Of a stretch of 64,000 nucleotides of DNA, positions 18,118-28,883 are shown piece after piece. Under the pieces are notes generated by a model that had not been told where the DNA came from, did no database searches, and saw nothing but the letters and a program-made list of their open reading frames with translations. Numbering within the stretch: position 1 is the stretch's first letter; every line of letters starts with the position of its first letter. The stretch covers positions 62,001 to 126,000 of the forward strand of contig NZ_VZII01000025.1 in assembly GCF_009391885.1 (NCBI RefSeq). Reading direction: 5' to 3'. The translations under genes and the position numbers were made by a program. Origin of the DNA: Pseudomonas sp. MN1F (GTDB lineage: Bacteria; Pseudomonadota; Gammaproteobacteria; Pseudomonadales; Pseudomonadaceae).

Positions 18118-19569
18118 TCAGAAGCCGTTAGGGGCGCGGGTGTGCCAGTCGGTGACTTGCTGGTAACGGTGCGCGACGTTGAGCAGGCGGCCTTCCTGGA
18201 AGTACGGGGCCAGCAGCTGCACGCCGACCGGCAGGCCATCGACGAAGCCGGCTGGCATCGACAGGCCCGGCAGGCCCGCCAGGTTGGCGGTGATGGTGTA
18301 GACGTCTTCCAGGTAGGCGGCGACCGGGTCGCTGCTCTTGGCGCCAAGCTTCCAGGCCGGGTTCGGCGTGGTCGGGCCGAGGATCAGGTCGACATCGTTG
18401 AAGGCGGCCATGAAGTCGTTCTTGATCAGGCGGCGGATCTGCTGGGCCTTGACGTAGTAGGCGTCATAGTAGCCGGCCGACAGGGCGTATGTGCCGACCA
18501 TGATGCGGCGCTGCACTTCAGTACCAAAGCCTTCACCACGGGAGCGCTTGTACAGGTCGGTCAGGTCTTTCGGCGCTTCGCAGCGATAGCCGAAGCGCAC
18601 GCCGTCGAAGCGCGACAGGTTGGACGAGGCTTCTGCAGGCGCGATCACGTAGTACGCCGGAATGGCATGCTGCATGTTCGGCAGGCTGATTTCCTTGACC
18701 ACGGCACCGAGCTTTTCCAGCTCCTTGACGCTGGCCTGGACCAGCTCGGCGATGCGCGGGTCGAGGCCGGCGCCGAAGTATTCCTTCGGCAGGCCGATGC
18801 GCAGGCCCTGCAGCGAGCCATTGAGGGCAGCGCTGTAGTCCGGTACTGGCTCGTCGATGCTGGTGGAGTCCTTGGCGTCGAAACCGGCCATGCCTTGCAG
18901 CAGCAGGGCGCAGTCTTCGGCAGTACGCGCCAGCGGGCCGCCCTGGTCGAGGCTGGAGGCGTAGGCGATCATGCCCCAGCGCGACACACGACCGTACGTC
19001 GGCTTGAGGCCGGTCAGGTTGGTCAGTGCCGCCGGCTGGCGGATCGAGCCGCCGGTGTCGGTGCCGGTGGTGGCCGGCAGCAGGCGCGCGGCCACGGCTG
19101 CGGCCGAACCGCCGGACGAACCGCCAGGCACGTGCTCGAGGTTCCACGGGTTCTTCACCGCGCCGTAGTGGCTGGATTCGTTGGCCGAACCCATGGCGAA
19201 TTCGTCCATGTTGGTCTTGCCCAGGGTGACCATGCCGGCTTCGGCCAGCTTGGCGACCACGGTGGCGTCGTACGGCGCCTTGAAGTTGTCGAGCATCTTC
19301 GAGCCGCAGCTGGTGCGCACGCCGAGGGTGCAGAACAGGTCCTTGTGGGCGATCGGTGCGCCGAGCAGCGCGCCGGTCTCGCCAGCGGCGCGACGGGCGT
19401 CGGCGGCACGCGCCTGGCCCAGGGCCAGCGCTTCGGTGACGCTGATGAAGCTGTTGATCTGTGGGTCGATCTGCTTGACGCGCGCCAGCAGGGCGCCGGT
19501 CAGCTCTTCGGAGGAAAACGACTTGTCGGCGAGTCCGCGGGCGATCTCGGCCAGGGTCAATTCATGCAT
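18118..19569 (-). CDS. gatA: Asp-tRNA(Asn)/Glu-tRNA(Gln) amidotransferase subunit A
   Basis: 483 aa amidase-signature enzyme that releases ammonia from glutamine and channels it to GatB. The Ser-cisSer-Lys triad is visible: Lys76 in APIAHKD, Ser151 in the GGSSGGS loop and nucleophile Ser175 in TDTGGSIR. The C-terminal part keeps [11 protein letters not shown] and [11 protein letters not shown]. The gene follows gatC by 15 bases and precedes gatB by 11, forming one operon with the three subunits in fixed order. The start ATG at 19569 gives [13 protein letters not shown]. Confidence 0.97.
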   Translation of the reverse strand: MHELTLAEIARGLADKSFSSEELTGALLARVKQIDPQINSFISVTEALALGQARAADARRAAGETGALLGAPIAHKDLFCTLGVRTSCGSKMLDNFKAPYDATVVAKLAEAGMVTLGKTNMDEFAMGSANESSHYGAVKNPWNLEHVPGGSSGGSAAAVAARLLPATTGTDTGGSIRQPAALTNLTGLKPTYGRVSRWGMIAYASSLDQGGPLARTAEDCALLLQGMAGFDAKDSTSIDEPVPDYSAALNGSLQGLRIGLPKEYFGAGLDPRIAELVQASVKELEKLGAVVKEISLPNMQHAIPAYYVIAPAEASSNLSRFDGVRFGYRCEAPKDLTDLYKRSRGEGFGTEVQRRIMVGTYALSAGYYDAYYVKAQQIRRLIKNDFMAAFNDVDLILGPTTPNPAWKLGAKSSDPVAAYLEDVYTITANLAGLPGLSMPAGFVDGLPVGVQLLAPYFQEGRLLNVAHRYQQVTDWHTRAPNGF

Positions 19570-19584
19570 GGCAGGCTCTATCCC

Positions 19585-19872
19585 TTACTCGATGACTTTG
19601 GGAACCAGGTACAGACCGCTTTCGGTCGAGGGTGCGATGGCCTGGTAGGCCTCGCGCTGGTTGCTTTCGGTGACCTGGTCGGGACGCAGGCGCTGGCTGG
19701 CCTCCAGGGGGTGGGCCAGGGGCTCGATGCCAGTGGTATCGACCGCTTGCATCTGGTCGACCAGGCCGAGAATGCTGTTCAGGGCGTCAGTAATGCGTGG
19801 CAGTTCGCCTTCATTCAGGCCCAGGCGGGCCAGATGGGCGATCTTTTCCACGTCGCTGCGTTCAAGCGCCAT
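19585..19872 (-). CDS. gatC: Asp-tRNA(Asn)/Glu-tRNA(Gln) amidotransferase subunit C
   Basis: 95 aa, normal GatC size. [19 protein letters not shown] is the conserved N-terminal helix; [19 protein letters not shown] and the end [19 protein letters not shown] are also standard. GatC wraps around and stabilises GatA with GatB. The start at 19872 is preceded by GGAGATCACC. It is the promoter-proximal gene of the operon and is divergent from mreB across 204 bases. Confidence 0.96.
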   Translation of the reverse strand: MALERSDVEKIAHLARLGLNEGELPRITDALNSILGLVDQMQAVDTTGIEPLAHPLEASQRLRPDQVTESNQREAYQAIAPSTESGLYLVPKVIE

Positions 19873-19917
19873 GGTGATCTCCAGGGGAAACAAAGAACCG
19901 AATAGGGTCGGCGGTGA

Positions 19918-21114
<1,197 letters not shown>

Positions 21115-21140
21115 TCCGCGCTGCTTTTGAAAGCCCGGTT

Positions 21141-21169
21141 TACAGGTAGCACGCGCAGTGCTACCTGTA
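21141..21169 (+). terminator. Hairpin between mreB and mreC (likely attenuator)
   Basis: A perfect 12-bp stem TACAGGTAGCAC / GTGCTACCTGTA with a 5-base loop lies 26 bases after the mreB stop. No U-tract follows, so complete termination is unlikely. Partial termination or mRNA processing would make MreB more abundant than MreC and MreD. Confidence 0.5.
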
Positions 21170-21276
21170 TGCGCTGGGCTGGCGTCCATCCGGGCGTCGT
21201 TTCCGTCAACCCGCAACCAGGCTGGTGCGTTGTCCCATGTCCAATGACCTCCTGAGTCGTCCACGAGGAACGGCCC

Positions 21277-22329
21277 ATTAAACCGCTTTTTTCCAAGGGC
21301 CCTTCGCTGGGCGTTCGCCTGCTGGTACTGGTGGTGCTGTCGGTCGCGTTGATGGTTGTCGACGCGCGTTTCGACGTGCTCAAGCCGGTGCGCAGCCAGA
21401 TGGGCCTGGTGCTCATGGAGTCGTACTGGATCACCGACCTGCCGCAGCGCATGTGGCAAGGCGTGGCCGGCCAGTTCGGCAGCCGCACCGAGCTGATCGC
21501 CGAAAACGAAAAACTCAAGACCGAAGCCCTGCTGCTGCAGGGGCGTCTGCAGAAGCTGGCGGCCCTGACCGAGCAGAACGTGCGCTTGCGTGAGCTGCTC
21601 AATTCCTCGGCGCTGGTCAACGAGAAGGTTGAAGTGGCCGAGCTGATCGGCGTCGACCCCAACCCGTTCACCCACCGCATCCTGATCAACAAGGGTGAGC
21701 GCGATGGCGTGTTCCTTGGCCAGCCGGTGCTCGATGCCCGTGGCCTGATGGGCCAGGTGGTCGAGCTGATGCCGTATACCTCGCGGGTTCTGCTGCTGAC
21801 CGACACCACCCACAGCATTCCGGTGCAGGTCAACCGCAACGGCCTGCGCGCCATCGCCAGCGGCACCGGCAACCCGGAGCGCCTGGAGCTTCGGCATGTC
21901 GCCGACACCGCCGACATCAAGGAAGGTGACCTGCTGGTGAGCTCCGGCATGGGCCAGCGCTTCCCGGCCGGCTACCCGGTGGCCACGGTCAATGAAGTGA
22001 TCCACGATTCCGGCCAGCCGTTTGCCATCGTCCGCGCCATTCCGACCGCCGCGCTCAACCGCAGCCGCTACATGCTGCTGGTGTTCAGTGACCGCCGGAG
22101 TCCGGAGCAGCGCGCCACCGAGGCAGCCATTGCCCAGGAAGAAGCCGATCGCAAAGGCACTGGCCAACCTGCCGCCAATGCCGAGCACCCGGCAGCGGCC
22201 CCAGCCCCAGCCCAGCCAGCGGCTCCGGCAGCTCCGGCTGCTGCTGGGCAGGCGCCAGCAGCCCCGGCTGCAGCGCCCGCCAGCCCGGCCGCCGCACCTG
22301 CGGCACCCGCTCATCCACGGAGGCAATGA
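21277..22329 (+). CDS. mreC: Rod shape-determining protein MreC (apparent ATT start)
   Basis: 350 aa if started at the ATT at 21277, which has GAGGA seven bases upstream. The reading frame then gives IKPLFSKGPSLGVRL, followed by one membrane helix (LLVLVVLSVALMVV). The first GTG in frame (21331) would cut off most of that helix, and the only upstream frame is closed by TGA at 21253. The periplasmic part has a coiled coil (about residues 85-130, AENEKLKTEALLLQGRLQKL) and the beta-rich MreC domain (ELIGVDPNPFTHRILINKG). A low-complexity Ala/Pro tail covers residues 294-350. MreC links MreB to the periplasmic wall machinery and PBP2. The stop overlaps mreD by four bases. Confidence 0.94.
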   Translation: MKPLFSKGPSLGVRLLVLVVLSVALMVVDARFDVLKPVRSQMGLVLMESYWITDLPQRMWQGVAGQFGSRTELIAENEKLKTEALLLQGRLQKLAALTEQNVRLRELLNSSALVNEKVEVAELIGVDPNPFTHRILINKGERDGVFLGQPVLDARGLMGQVVELMPYTSRVLLLTDTTHSIPVQVNRNGLRAIASGTGNPERLELRHVADTADIKEGDLLVSSGMGQRFPAGYPVATVNEVIHDSGQPFAIVRAIPTAALNRSRYMLLVFSDRRSPEQRATEAAIAQEEADRKGTGQPAANAEHPAAAPAPAQPAAPAAPAAAGQAPAAPAAAPASPAAAPAAPAHPRRQ

Positions 22330-22817
22330 TGGCCAAGTCGCGCCGTAACCACGGTTGGGTCATCTGGCTGACGTTCGCCATCGGCCTGTTGCTCAGCGTT
22401 TCGCCCATGCCGCAGTTCCTCGAAGTGTTCCGGCCCATGTGGCTGGCGATGCTGGTGTCGTTCTGGACCTTGAACGTGCCGAACAAGGTGGGCATGACCA
22501 CCGCTTTCGTCCTGGGGCTGGCCGAGGACGTGCTGTATGGCACCTTGCTGGGGCAGAACGCGCTCATCCTCACCCTGATCACGTTCCTCGTGCTGTCGCT
22601 GCAGCAGCGCCTGCGCATGTTCCCGCTGTGGCAGCAGAGCCTGGTGATCCTGGTGATCTTCGGTATCGCCCAGTTGATCCAGCTTTGGCTCAGTGCGCTG
22701 ACCGGCAATCGCCTGCCGACCCTGGCGCTGGTCTGGTCAGCCGTGATCAGTGCCTTGCTCTGGCCTTGGATCAGCTTCGCCCTGCGCGACCTGCGCCGAC
22801 GTTTGCGTATCAACTGA
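22326..22817 (+). CDS. mreD: Rod shape-determining membrane protein MreD
   Basis: 163 aa, five to six hydrophobic segments with a short basic N-terminus (MMAKSRRNHGW) and basic end (LRDLRRRLRIN), consistent with cytoplasmic ends. Characteristic MreD stretches are FRPMWLAMLVSFW, KVGMTTAFVLGLAEDVLYGT and LGQNALILTLITFL. It works with MreC in the elongasome. ATGA overlap with mreC (22326-22329) indicates translational coupling; an adjacent ATG at 22329 is an alternative start. Confidence 0.95.
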   Translation: MMAKSRRNHGWVIWLTFAIGLLLSVSPMPQFLEVFRPMWLAMLVSFWTLNVPNKVGMTTAFVLGLAEDVLYGTLLGQNALILTLITFLVLSLQQRLRMFPLWQQSLVILVIFGIAQLIQLWLSALTGNRLPTLALVWSAVISALLWPWISFALRDLRRRLRIN

Positions 22818-22847
22818 CGGCGCTGCCACTGACAGGGAGATGTCTAG

Positions 22848-23459
22848 ATGAAACCCCTCTACCTCGCCTCCGGCTCACCGCGCCGGCGTGAACTGCTCGG
22901 CCAGATCGGCGTGCCGTTCACCGTCATCAGTGCTCCCATCGATGAAACCCCGCTGCCGGGCGAAAGCGCCGAGGCCTATGTCGAGCGCCTGGCCCGGGCC
23001 AAGGCCGAAGCCGGCCTGGCCACGCTTGAAGGCCCTGCCGTGGCGCTTGGTGCCGACACGGCGGTGGTGCTCGATGGGCGTATTCTTGGCAAGCCGGAAA
23101 ACCGTGAACATGCCCTGGCGATGCTGGCCGACCTGGCTGGCCGCGAGCACCAGGTGCTGACCGCCGTGGCCTTGAACGATGGCCTGCACTGCGAGAGCCT
23201 GTGCGTCAGCAGTACCGTGCGTTTTCGCCCTGTCGATGCCGCAGAAGCCGAGCGCTACTGGACCAGTGGCGAACCTGCGGACAAGGCCGGGGGCTACGCC
23301 ATCCAGGGCCTGGGCGCGGTGTTCGTCATCGGGCTCGAAGGCAGTTACTCGGCGGTGGTTGGCCTGCCCTTGAGCGAAACGGCCGACATGCTCGCCCGAT
23401 TCGGTATCGCCTGCTGGCAGGTACCGGCGCTTTTGCCAGAGGTAACAAACCAGCGGTAG
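22848..23459 (+). CDS. maf: Maf-family nucleotide pyrophosphatase (YhdE type, dTTP/UTP)
   Basis: 203 aa. Maf signature elements are [16 protein letters not shown] at the start, [35 protein letters not shown] and [10 protein letters not shown]. The RELL and [10 protein letters not shown] features fit the YhdE subfamily, which hydrolyses dTTP and UTP, including modified forms, and can act as a septum inhibitor when overproduced. GGGAG lies eight bases before the ATG. It stands 30 bases after mreD and 54 before rng, the usual enteric and pseudomonad order. Confidence 0.94.
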   Translation: MKPLYLASGSPRRRELLGQIGVPFTVISAPIDETPLPGESAEAYVERLARAKAEAGLATLEGPAVALGADTAVVLDGRILGKPENREHALAMLADLAGREHQVLTAVALNDGLHCESLCVSSTVRFRPVDAAEAERYWTSGEPADKAGGYAIQGLGAVFVIGLEGSYSAVVGLPLSETADMLARFGIACWQVPALLPEVTNQR

Positions 23460-23513
23460 CCAGCCCAGCACGCGCGATCCATCATTACCGAAGACCTTTG
23501 ACGAGAGCCTGCC

Positions 23514-24971
23514 ATGAGTGAAGAGATCCTGATCAACATCACCCCGATGGAATCACGCGTGGCGGTGGTCGAAAACGGGGGGCTGCAGGAAGTGCATGTC
23601 GAGCGCACCCAGCGCCGCGGCATCGTCGGCAATATCTACAAGGGCAAGGTGGTGCGGGTGCTGCCGGGCATGCAGGCGGCGTTCGTCGACATTGGCCTGG
23701 AGCGCGCGGCGTTCATCCATGCGTCGGAAATATCCCAGCGCGAAGGCTCGGCGGTGGAGAACATCACCGCCCTGGTGCACGAGGGCCAGGCCCTGGTGGT
23801 GCAGGTGACCAAGGATCCGATCGGCACCAAGGGCGCACGCCTGACCACGCAGCTGTCGATCCCCTCGCGTTACCTGGTGTACATGCCACGCAGCAGCCAT
23901 GTCGGCATTTCCCTGAAGATCGAAGACGAAGCCGAACGCGAACGCCTCAAGCAGGTGGTCAGCGACTGCATGGACAGCGAGAACATCAAGGACGCCGGTG
24001 GCTTCATCCTGCGCACCGCCGCCGAAGGTGCGCGGGCCGAGGAGATTCTGCAGGACATCCGCTACCTGCGCCGCCTGTGGGAACAGATCGGTAGCCAGAT
24101 CCAGACCTGCGGCGCACCCACGGTCATTTACGAAGACCTCGGCCTGGCCCTGCGCACGCTGCGTGACCTGGTCAACCCGAAGATCGAGAAGATCCGCATC
24201 GACTCGCGGGAAACCTTCCAGAAAACCACGCAGTTCGTCGCCGAGCTGATGCCGGAAATCGCCGATCGCCTGGAGCATTACCCGGGCGAGCGACCGATCT
24301 TCGACCTGTATGGGGTCGAGGACGAAATCCAGCGTGCCCTGGAGCGCAAGGTGCCACTCAAGTCCGGTGGCTACCTGGTGGTCGACCCGGCTGAGGCGAT
24401 GACCACCATCGACGTCAACACCGGTGCGTTCGTCGGCCATCGCAACCTCGAAGAAACCATCTTCAAGACCAACCTCGAGGCCGCCACGGCCATCGCCCGG
24501 CAACTGCGCCTGCGCAACATCGGCGGGATCATCATCATCGACTTCATCGACATGGAAGACGAAGAGCACCAGCGCCAGGTGCTGCGCACCCTGGAAAAGC
24601 AGCTGGAACGCGATCACGCCAAGACCAACATCATCGGCATCACCGAGCTGGGCCTGGTGCAGATGACCCGCAAGCGTACCCGCGAGAGCCTCGAACAGGT
24701 CCTTTGCGAGCCGTGCACCGCCTGCCAGGGGCGCGGCAAGCTGAAAACCCCTGAGACCATCTGTTACGAGATCTTCCGCGAAATCCTCCGCGAAGCCCGT
24801 GCCTACCAGGCTGAAGGTTATCGCGTGCTGGCCAACCAGAAAGTGGTCGATCGCCTGCTGGACGAGGAGTCTGGCAACGTTGCGGAACTGGAGACCTTCA
24901 TTGGCCGAACCATTCGCTTCCAGGTCGAGTCGATGTATTCGCAGGAACAATATGATGTGGTGCTGCTCTGA
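23514..24971 (+). CDS. rng: Ribonuclease G
   Basis: 485 aa, typical RNase G size; it lacks the long C-terminal scaffold of RNase E. The S1 domain is near residues 35-110 (GIVGNIYKGKVVRVLPGMQAAFVDIG). The catalytic DNase I-like part carries metal-binding Asp residues in TTIDVNTGAFVG and IIIIDFIDMED. A zinc-link-like Cys motif (CEPCTACQGRG) follows. RNase G matures the 5' end of 16S rRNA and takes part in mRNA decay. The start at 23514 gives MSEEILINITPMESRVAVVE, the conserved N-terminus, though the ribosome site is weak. Confidence 0.96.
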   Translation: MSEEILINITPMESRVAVVENGGLQEVHVERTQRRGIVGNIYKGKVVRVLPGMQAAFVDIGLERAAFIHASEISQREGSAVENITALVHEGQALVVQVTKDPIGTKGARLTTQLSIPSRYLVYMPRSSHVGISLKIEDEAERERLKQVVSDCMDSENIKDAGGFILRTAAEGARAEEILQDIRYLRRLWEQIGSQIQTCGAPTVIYEDLGLALRTLRDLVNPKIEKIRIDSRETFQKTTQFVAELMPEIADRLEHYPGERPIFDLYGVEDEIQRALERKVPLKSGGYLVVDPAEAMTTIDVNTGAFVGHRNLEETIFKTNLEAATAIARQLRLRNIGGIIIIDFIDMEDEEHQRQVLRTLEKQLERDHAKTNIIGITELGLVQMTRKRTRESLEQVLCEPCTACQGRGKLKTPETICYEIFREILREARAYQAEGYRVLANQKVVDRLLDEESGNVAELETFIGRTIRFQVESMYSQEQYDVVLL

Positions 24972-25053
24972 GGCTTTCTGATACCCGCGCCGGATGGCAG
25001 CGGCTGGCAAAATCGACACGTCGGGCCATCATGGATAAACGACCTGGAGGGCC

Positions 25054-28000
25054 ATGGCCATGGGACGTCTGAACCGCGTTCTTGTCGCCTTGACCCGTTG
25101 GGGGTTGGGCATTTGTGCCCTGCTCGCGGTGCTGGTGGCGTTGTATGTCAGCCTCGGCCGCGAACTGGTGCCGCTGGTGGCCGAATACCGTGCCGACGTC
25201 GAAAGCAAGGCCGAACAGGCGCTGGGCCTGCCCGTGCATGTGGGCGCTCTGGAAGGGCGCTGGAGTGGCCTGGCGCCGATATTGCGCGTGCGTGACCTGC
25301 AACTGGGCGAGGGCGCATCGGCCCTGCGCCTGGATGAGGTCAAGGTGGTACCCGACCTGTGGGCCAGCCTGACCTCCCGTGAAGTGCGCCTGGCGCGCAT
25401 CGAACTCGGCGGCCTGCAACTGATTCTGCGCGAAGATGAGCAGGGTGGCTGGGCCCTCGAAGGGGTACCGAAAAAGGACGACGCACCGCTGGACCCTGCC
25501 GAGCTGTTGCAGCGTTTGCGCCAGTTGGGCCGCATCGATGTGTTCGACAGCCAGGTTACCCTGCAGCCCTGGCAGCGTGACCCGCTGACCCTCACCTATG
25601 TCAGCGTCGGCCTGCAGGCCGGCGCATCACGCCAGGCCCTCGACCTGCGTGCGACCTTGCCCGACGGCCAGCCGCTGGCGGTCAACCTGCGCAGCCGGGC
25701 GGATGCCAAGGCCTGGCGCGATGGCGAGGTCGAGGCCTACCTGAGCTTGCCGCAAAGCGACTGGGCGCGCTGGTTGCCGCCGGGTTTGCTGGGCCAGTGG
25801 CGGGCTGAAGCGCTGAAGGCCGGTGGCGAGTTCTGGGTCGACTGGAGCAAGGGCCAGTTGCAGCAGGCGGTAGTCCGCCTCAACGCCCCGCAACTGCGCG
25901 GTGCCTACGCCGAGCGCAAGGCCGTGGCCCTGGACAATCTTGCCTTGGCCGCCTGGTTCCAGCGCCGTGATCAGGGTTTCGCTGTGGTGGTGGATTCACT
26001 CGCTGCGAGCATCGGCAAGACACGCTGGGAATCGCACCTGCAAGTGAACCAGCGCCTGGGCGATGAACCGGCGGACGAAACCTGGCAAGTGCAGGCCGAC
26101 CGCCTTGACCTGACCCCGTTGACCCCCTTGATCAATGCCCTGGCCCCCTTGCCGGACAAGCTCATGAGCGTGGTCGATGCGCTGAAGGTCACCGGGGCCC
26201 TGCGCAACGTTCGTCTGGAAGCACGGCCAAAAGCCGAGGGTGACCAGCGCCTGCAGTTCGCCGCCAACCTGGAGAGGGTCGGTTTCGATGCCTATCACGG
26301 CGCACCGGCGGCCGGTAATGTCAGCGGCAGCATCAGCGGCGACCTCGGGCACGGTGAGCTGCGCCTGGATACCGACGCATTCATGCTGCATCTGTACCCG
26401 ATCTTCGCCAAACCCTGGCAATACCAGAAGGCCAATGCGCGCCTGACCTGGGCGCTCGACAAGCACGGTTTCACCCTCATCGCACCTTACCTCAAGGTGC
26501 TGGGCGAGGAAGGCAAGATTGCCGGCGATTTCCTGATTCGCCTGCTGTTCGATGAAGGTTCCGAAAGCTACATGGACCTGCGCGTCGGCCTGACTGAAGG
26601 CGATGGCCGCTATACCGCCAAGTACCTGCCCGAAGTGCTGAGCCCGGCGCTCGACGAATGGCTGCGCAGCGCCATCGTCAAAGGCAACGTCGACCAGGGC
26701 TACTTCCAGTACCAAGGCTCGTTGAACCACGGCGCCGCGCCTGAGGCTCGCAGCATCAGCCTGTTCTTCAAGGTCCACGATGCCGCGTTGGACTTCCAGC
26801 CAGGCTGGCCGCAGGTGCAGGAGGTGGATGGCGATGTGCTGATCGAAGACAGCGGTGTGCGCATCAAGGCCAGCAAGGGCCTGCTGCTCGACACTAAAGT
26901 CAGCGATGTCAGCGTGAATATTCCCCATGTCGACAGCGGCCAGCACAGCCACCTTTACCTGGACGGCAATTTCGACGGCAGCCTTGGCGATGGCTTGAAG
27001 ATCCTCAAGGAAGCACCGATCGGTACTGGTGAGATCTTCGCCGGCTGGGAAGGCGAGGGCCCGCTCAAGGGCAAGCTCGAGCTCGATGTGCCCCTGGCCC
27101 ACGGCGAGCGGCCAAAAGTGCTGGTGGACTTCGCCACAGCCGATGCGCGCCTCAAGGTGGCCCCGCCAAGCCTGGACCTGACACGCCTGAAGGGCGACTT
27201 CAACTTTGACTTCGACAAGGGCCTGAGCGGCAAGAACATCAGCTTGCAGGTGTTTGGCAAGCCGGTCACCGCGCAGATCAGTGCCCAGGGCCAGCCCGGG
27301 CAGATGCAGACGCGCATCAATGCCAGCGGCCAGGCCTCGCTGAAATCCCTGACCGACTGGCTGCAGTTCAAACAGACCTTGCCCGCCACCGGCGATCTGC
27401 CTTACCAGTTGCAGATCAATCTGGGCAGCCGCGACAACAGCTTGAATGTCAGTTCTTCGCTCAAGGGGCTGACCATCGATCTGCCGGTCCCCTTCGGCAA
27501 GGCGGCGGCAGATACGCGTGACAGCCGTTTCAGCATGAACCTGCAAGGGCCTGAGCGGCGGTTCGATGCGGCTTACGCCGACCTGGCCCGTTTCGCCTAC
27601 GCCGCACCGGCCGACAAGCTGGGCCAGGGCCGCGGTGAACTGCTGCTCGGCGCCGGGCAGGCGCAGCTGCCAGCGGCGCAGGGGCTGCGGGTGAAGGGGC
27701 GGCTGGAAAGCCTGGACCTGGCGCCTTGGCAGGAGCAGGCCGCACGCTTTGCCGGTGACGACCCTGGTGGCAATGCCCGGCAGAACCTGCAGAGTGTCGA
27801 CCTGAGCATCGGCCAGCTGAAGGCTTTCGGCATGAGCCTGAACCAGGCCGTGGTGCGCCTGACCCGGGGCGGCCCAGCGTGGGATCTGCGCCTGGACAGC
27901 AAGGAAGTCATCGGTAACGCACGCGTGCCCGATGCCAAGGCTGCGCCGATGGTCGTACGCCTGCAGACCCTGCGCCTGCCGCCTGCCGACCCGGCTGAAG

Positions 28001-28869
28001 CGCAGTCGGAGGAGGGCCCGGACCCGCTGGCTTCATTCGACCCGCGCAAGGTGCCGGCCCTGGACCTGAGTATCGACAAGCTTTATCGCGGCGATGACCT
28101 GTTCGGCAATGCCGCGCTGAAGCTGCGCCCGACTGCACGGGGGGTGACAGCGCAGGACATCGACCTCGATTTCAAAGGCCTGCATGTCGATGGCAGTGGC
28201 GGTTGGGAGGGCCAAACGGGGGCTACCAGCAGCTGGTACAAAGGCCGGCTTGATGGCAAGAACCTCGCCGATGTGCTCAAGGCCTGGGGTTTCGCCCCGA
28301 CTGTGACCAGCCGCGATTTCCGCCTGGATGTCGATGGCCGTTGGCCCGGTTCGCCGGCCTGGGTCGGCCTCAAGCGCTTCTCGGGCAGCATGGATGCCGC
28401 CTTGCGCAGCGGTCAGTTCGTCGAAGTGGAAGGTGGCGCCCAGGCCCTGCGGGTATTCGGCCTGCTCAACTTCAACTCGATTGGCCGGCGCCTGCGCCTG
28501 GACTTCTCCGACCTGTTCGACAAGGGCCTGGCTTACGACCGGGTCAAGGGCCTGCTGGTGGCCAGCAGCGGTGTCTACGTGACCCGCGAGCCGATTACCG
28601 TGACCGGGCCGTCGAGCAACTTCGAACTCGATGGCACCCTCGACCTAGTACGTGATCGGGTCGATGCCAACCTGCAGGTGACCCTGCCGGTGACCAACAA
28701 CCTGCCGCTGGCCGCGCTGATCGTCGGTGCGCCTGCGGTCGGGGGGGCGCTGTTCCTGGTCGATCGATTGATCGGCGACCGGGTGTCGCGTTTTGCCAGC
28801 GTGCACTATCGCGTCGAAGGGCCGGTGAAAGAGCCTAAAATCACCTTTGTGAAACCGTTCGACAAATAA
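25054..28869 (+). CDS. yhdP: AsmA-like envelope protein YhdP
   Basis: 1271 aa, near the usual YhdP length. One membrane anchor lies close to the N-terminus (residues 12-35, WGLGICALLAVLVALYVSLG); the rest is predicted to be periplasmic and beta-rich, with repeats typical of bridge-like lipid-transfer proteins, a DUF3971 region in the middle and an AsmA-type C-terminal end (LVRDRVDANLQVTLPVTNNL then a hydrophobic PLAALIVGAPAVGGALFLVD). In E. coli, YhdP with TamB and YdbH moves phospholipids to the outer membrane. Two starts are possible: 25054 (three bases after GGAGG) and 25060 (nine bases, better spaced). It is the largest gene in the window. Confidence 0.93.
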   Translation: MAMGRLNRVLVALTRWGLGICALLAVLVALYVSLGRELVPLVAEYRADVESKAEQALGLPVHVGALEGRWSGLAPILRVRDLQLGEGASALRLDEVKVVPDLWASLTSREVRLARIELGGLQLILREDEQGGWALEGVPKKDDAPLDPAELLQRLRQLGRIDVFDSQVTLQPWQRDPLTLTYVSVGLQAGASRQALDLRATLPDGQPLAVNLRSRADAKAWRDGEVEAYLSLPQSDWARWLPPGLLGQWRAEALKAGGEFWVDWSKGQLQQAVVRLNAPQLRGAYAERKAVALDNLALAAWFQRRDQGFAVVVDSLAASIGKTRWESHLQVNQRLGDEPADETWQVQADRLDLTPLTPLINALAPLPDKLMSVVDALKVTGALRNVRLEARPKAEGDQRLQFAANLERVGFDAYHGAPAAGNVSGSISGDLGHGELRLDTDAFMLHLYPIFAKPWQYQKANARLTWALDKHGFTLIAPYLKVLGEEGKIAGDFLIRLLFDEGSESYMDLRVGLTEGDGRYTAKYLPEVLSPALDEWLRSAIVKGNVDQGYFQYQGSLNHGAAPEARSISLFFKVHDAALDFQPGWPQVQEVDGDVLIEDSGVRIKASKGLLLDTKVSDVSVNIPHVDSGQHSHLYLDGNFDGSLGDGLKILKEAPIGTGEIFAGWEGEGPLKGKLELDVPLAHGERPKVLVDFATADARLKVAPPSLDLTRLKGDFNFDFDKGLSGKNISLQVFGKPVTAQISAQGQPGQMQTRINASGQASLKSLTDWLQFKQTLPATGDLPYQLQINLGSRDNSLNVSSSLKGLTIDLPVPFGKAAADTRDSRFSMNLQGPERRFDAAYADLARFAYAAPADKLGQGRGELLLGAGQAQLPAAQGLRVKGRLESLDLAPWQEQAARFAGDDPGGNARQNLQSVDLSIGQLKAFGMSLNQAVVRLTRGGPAWDLRLDSKEVIGNARVPDAKAAPMVVRLQTLRLPPADPAEAQSEEGPDPLASFDPRKVPALDLSIDKLYRGDDLFGNAALKLRPTARGVTAQDIDLDFKGLHVDGSGGWEGQTGATSSWYKGRLDGKNLADVLKAWGFAPTVTSRDFRLDVDGRWPGSPAWVGLKRFSGSMDAALRSGQFVEVEGGAQALRVFGLLNFNSIGRRLRLDFSDLFDKGLAYDRVKGLLVASSGVYVTREPITVTGPSSNFELDGTLDLVRDRVDANLQVTLPVTNNLPLAALIVGAPAVGGALFLVDRLIGDRVSRFASVHYRVEGPVKEPKITFVKPFDK

Positions 28870-28883
28870 CTTCGGGAGTGCCC

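Noticed and set aside
18109..19905. A 598-codon open frame opposite gatA and gatC
   Set aside because: Antisense to gatA/gatC with their complete active-site motifs; no ribosome site or family resemblance.
22189..22320. Repetitive GC-rich block as possible tandem repeat or CRISPR-like array
   Set aside because: It is the in-frame Ala/Pro tail of mreC; units are irregular and there are no spacers.
28878..28880. GTG as the start of the nitrilase-family gene
   Set aside because: The GTG is inside the GGGAG ribosome site; the ATG at 28884 is correctly spaced and begins the conserved N-terminus.
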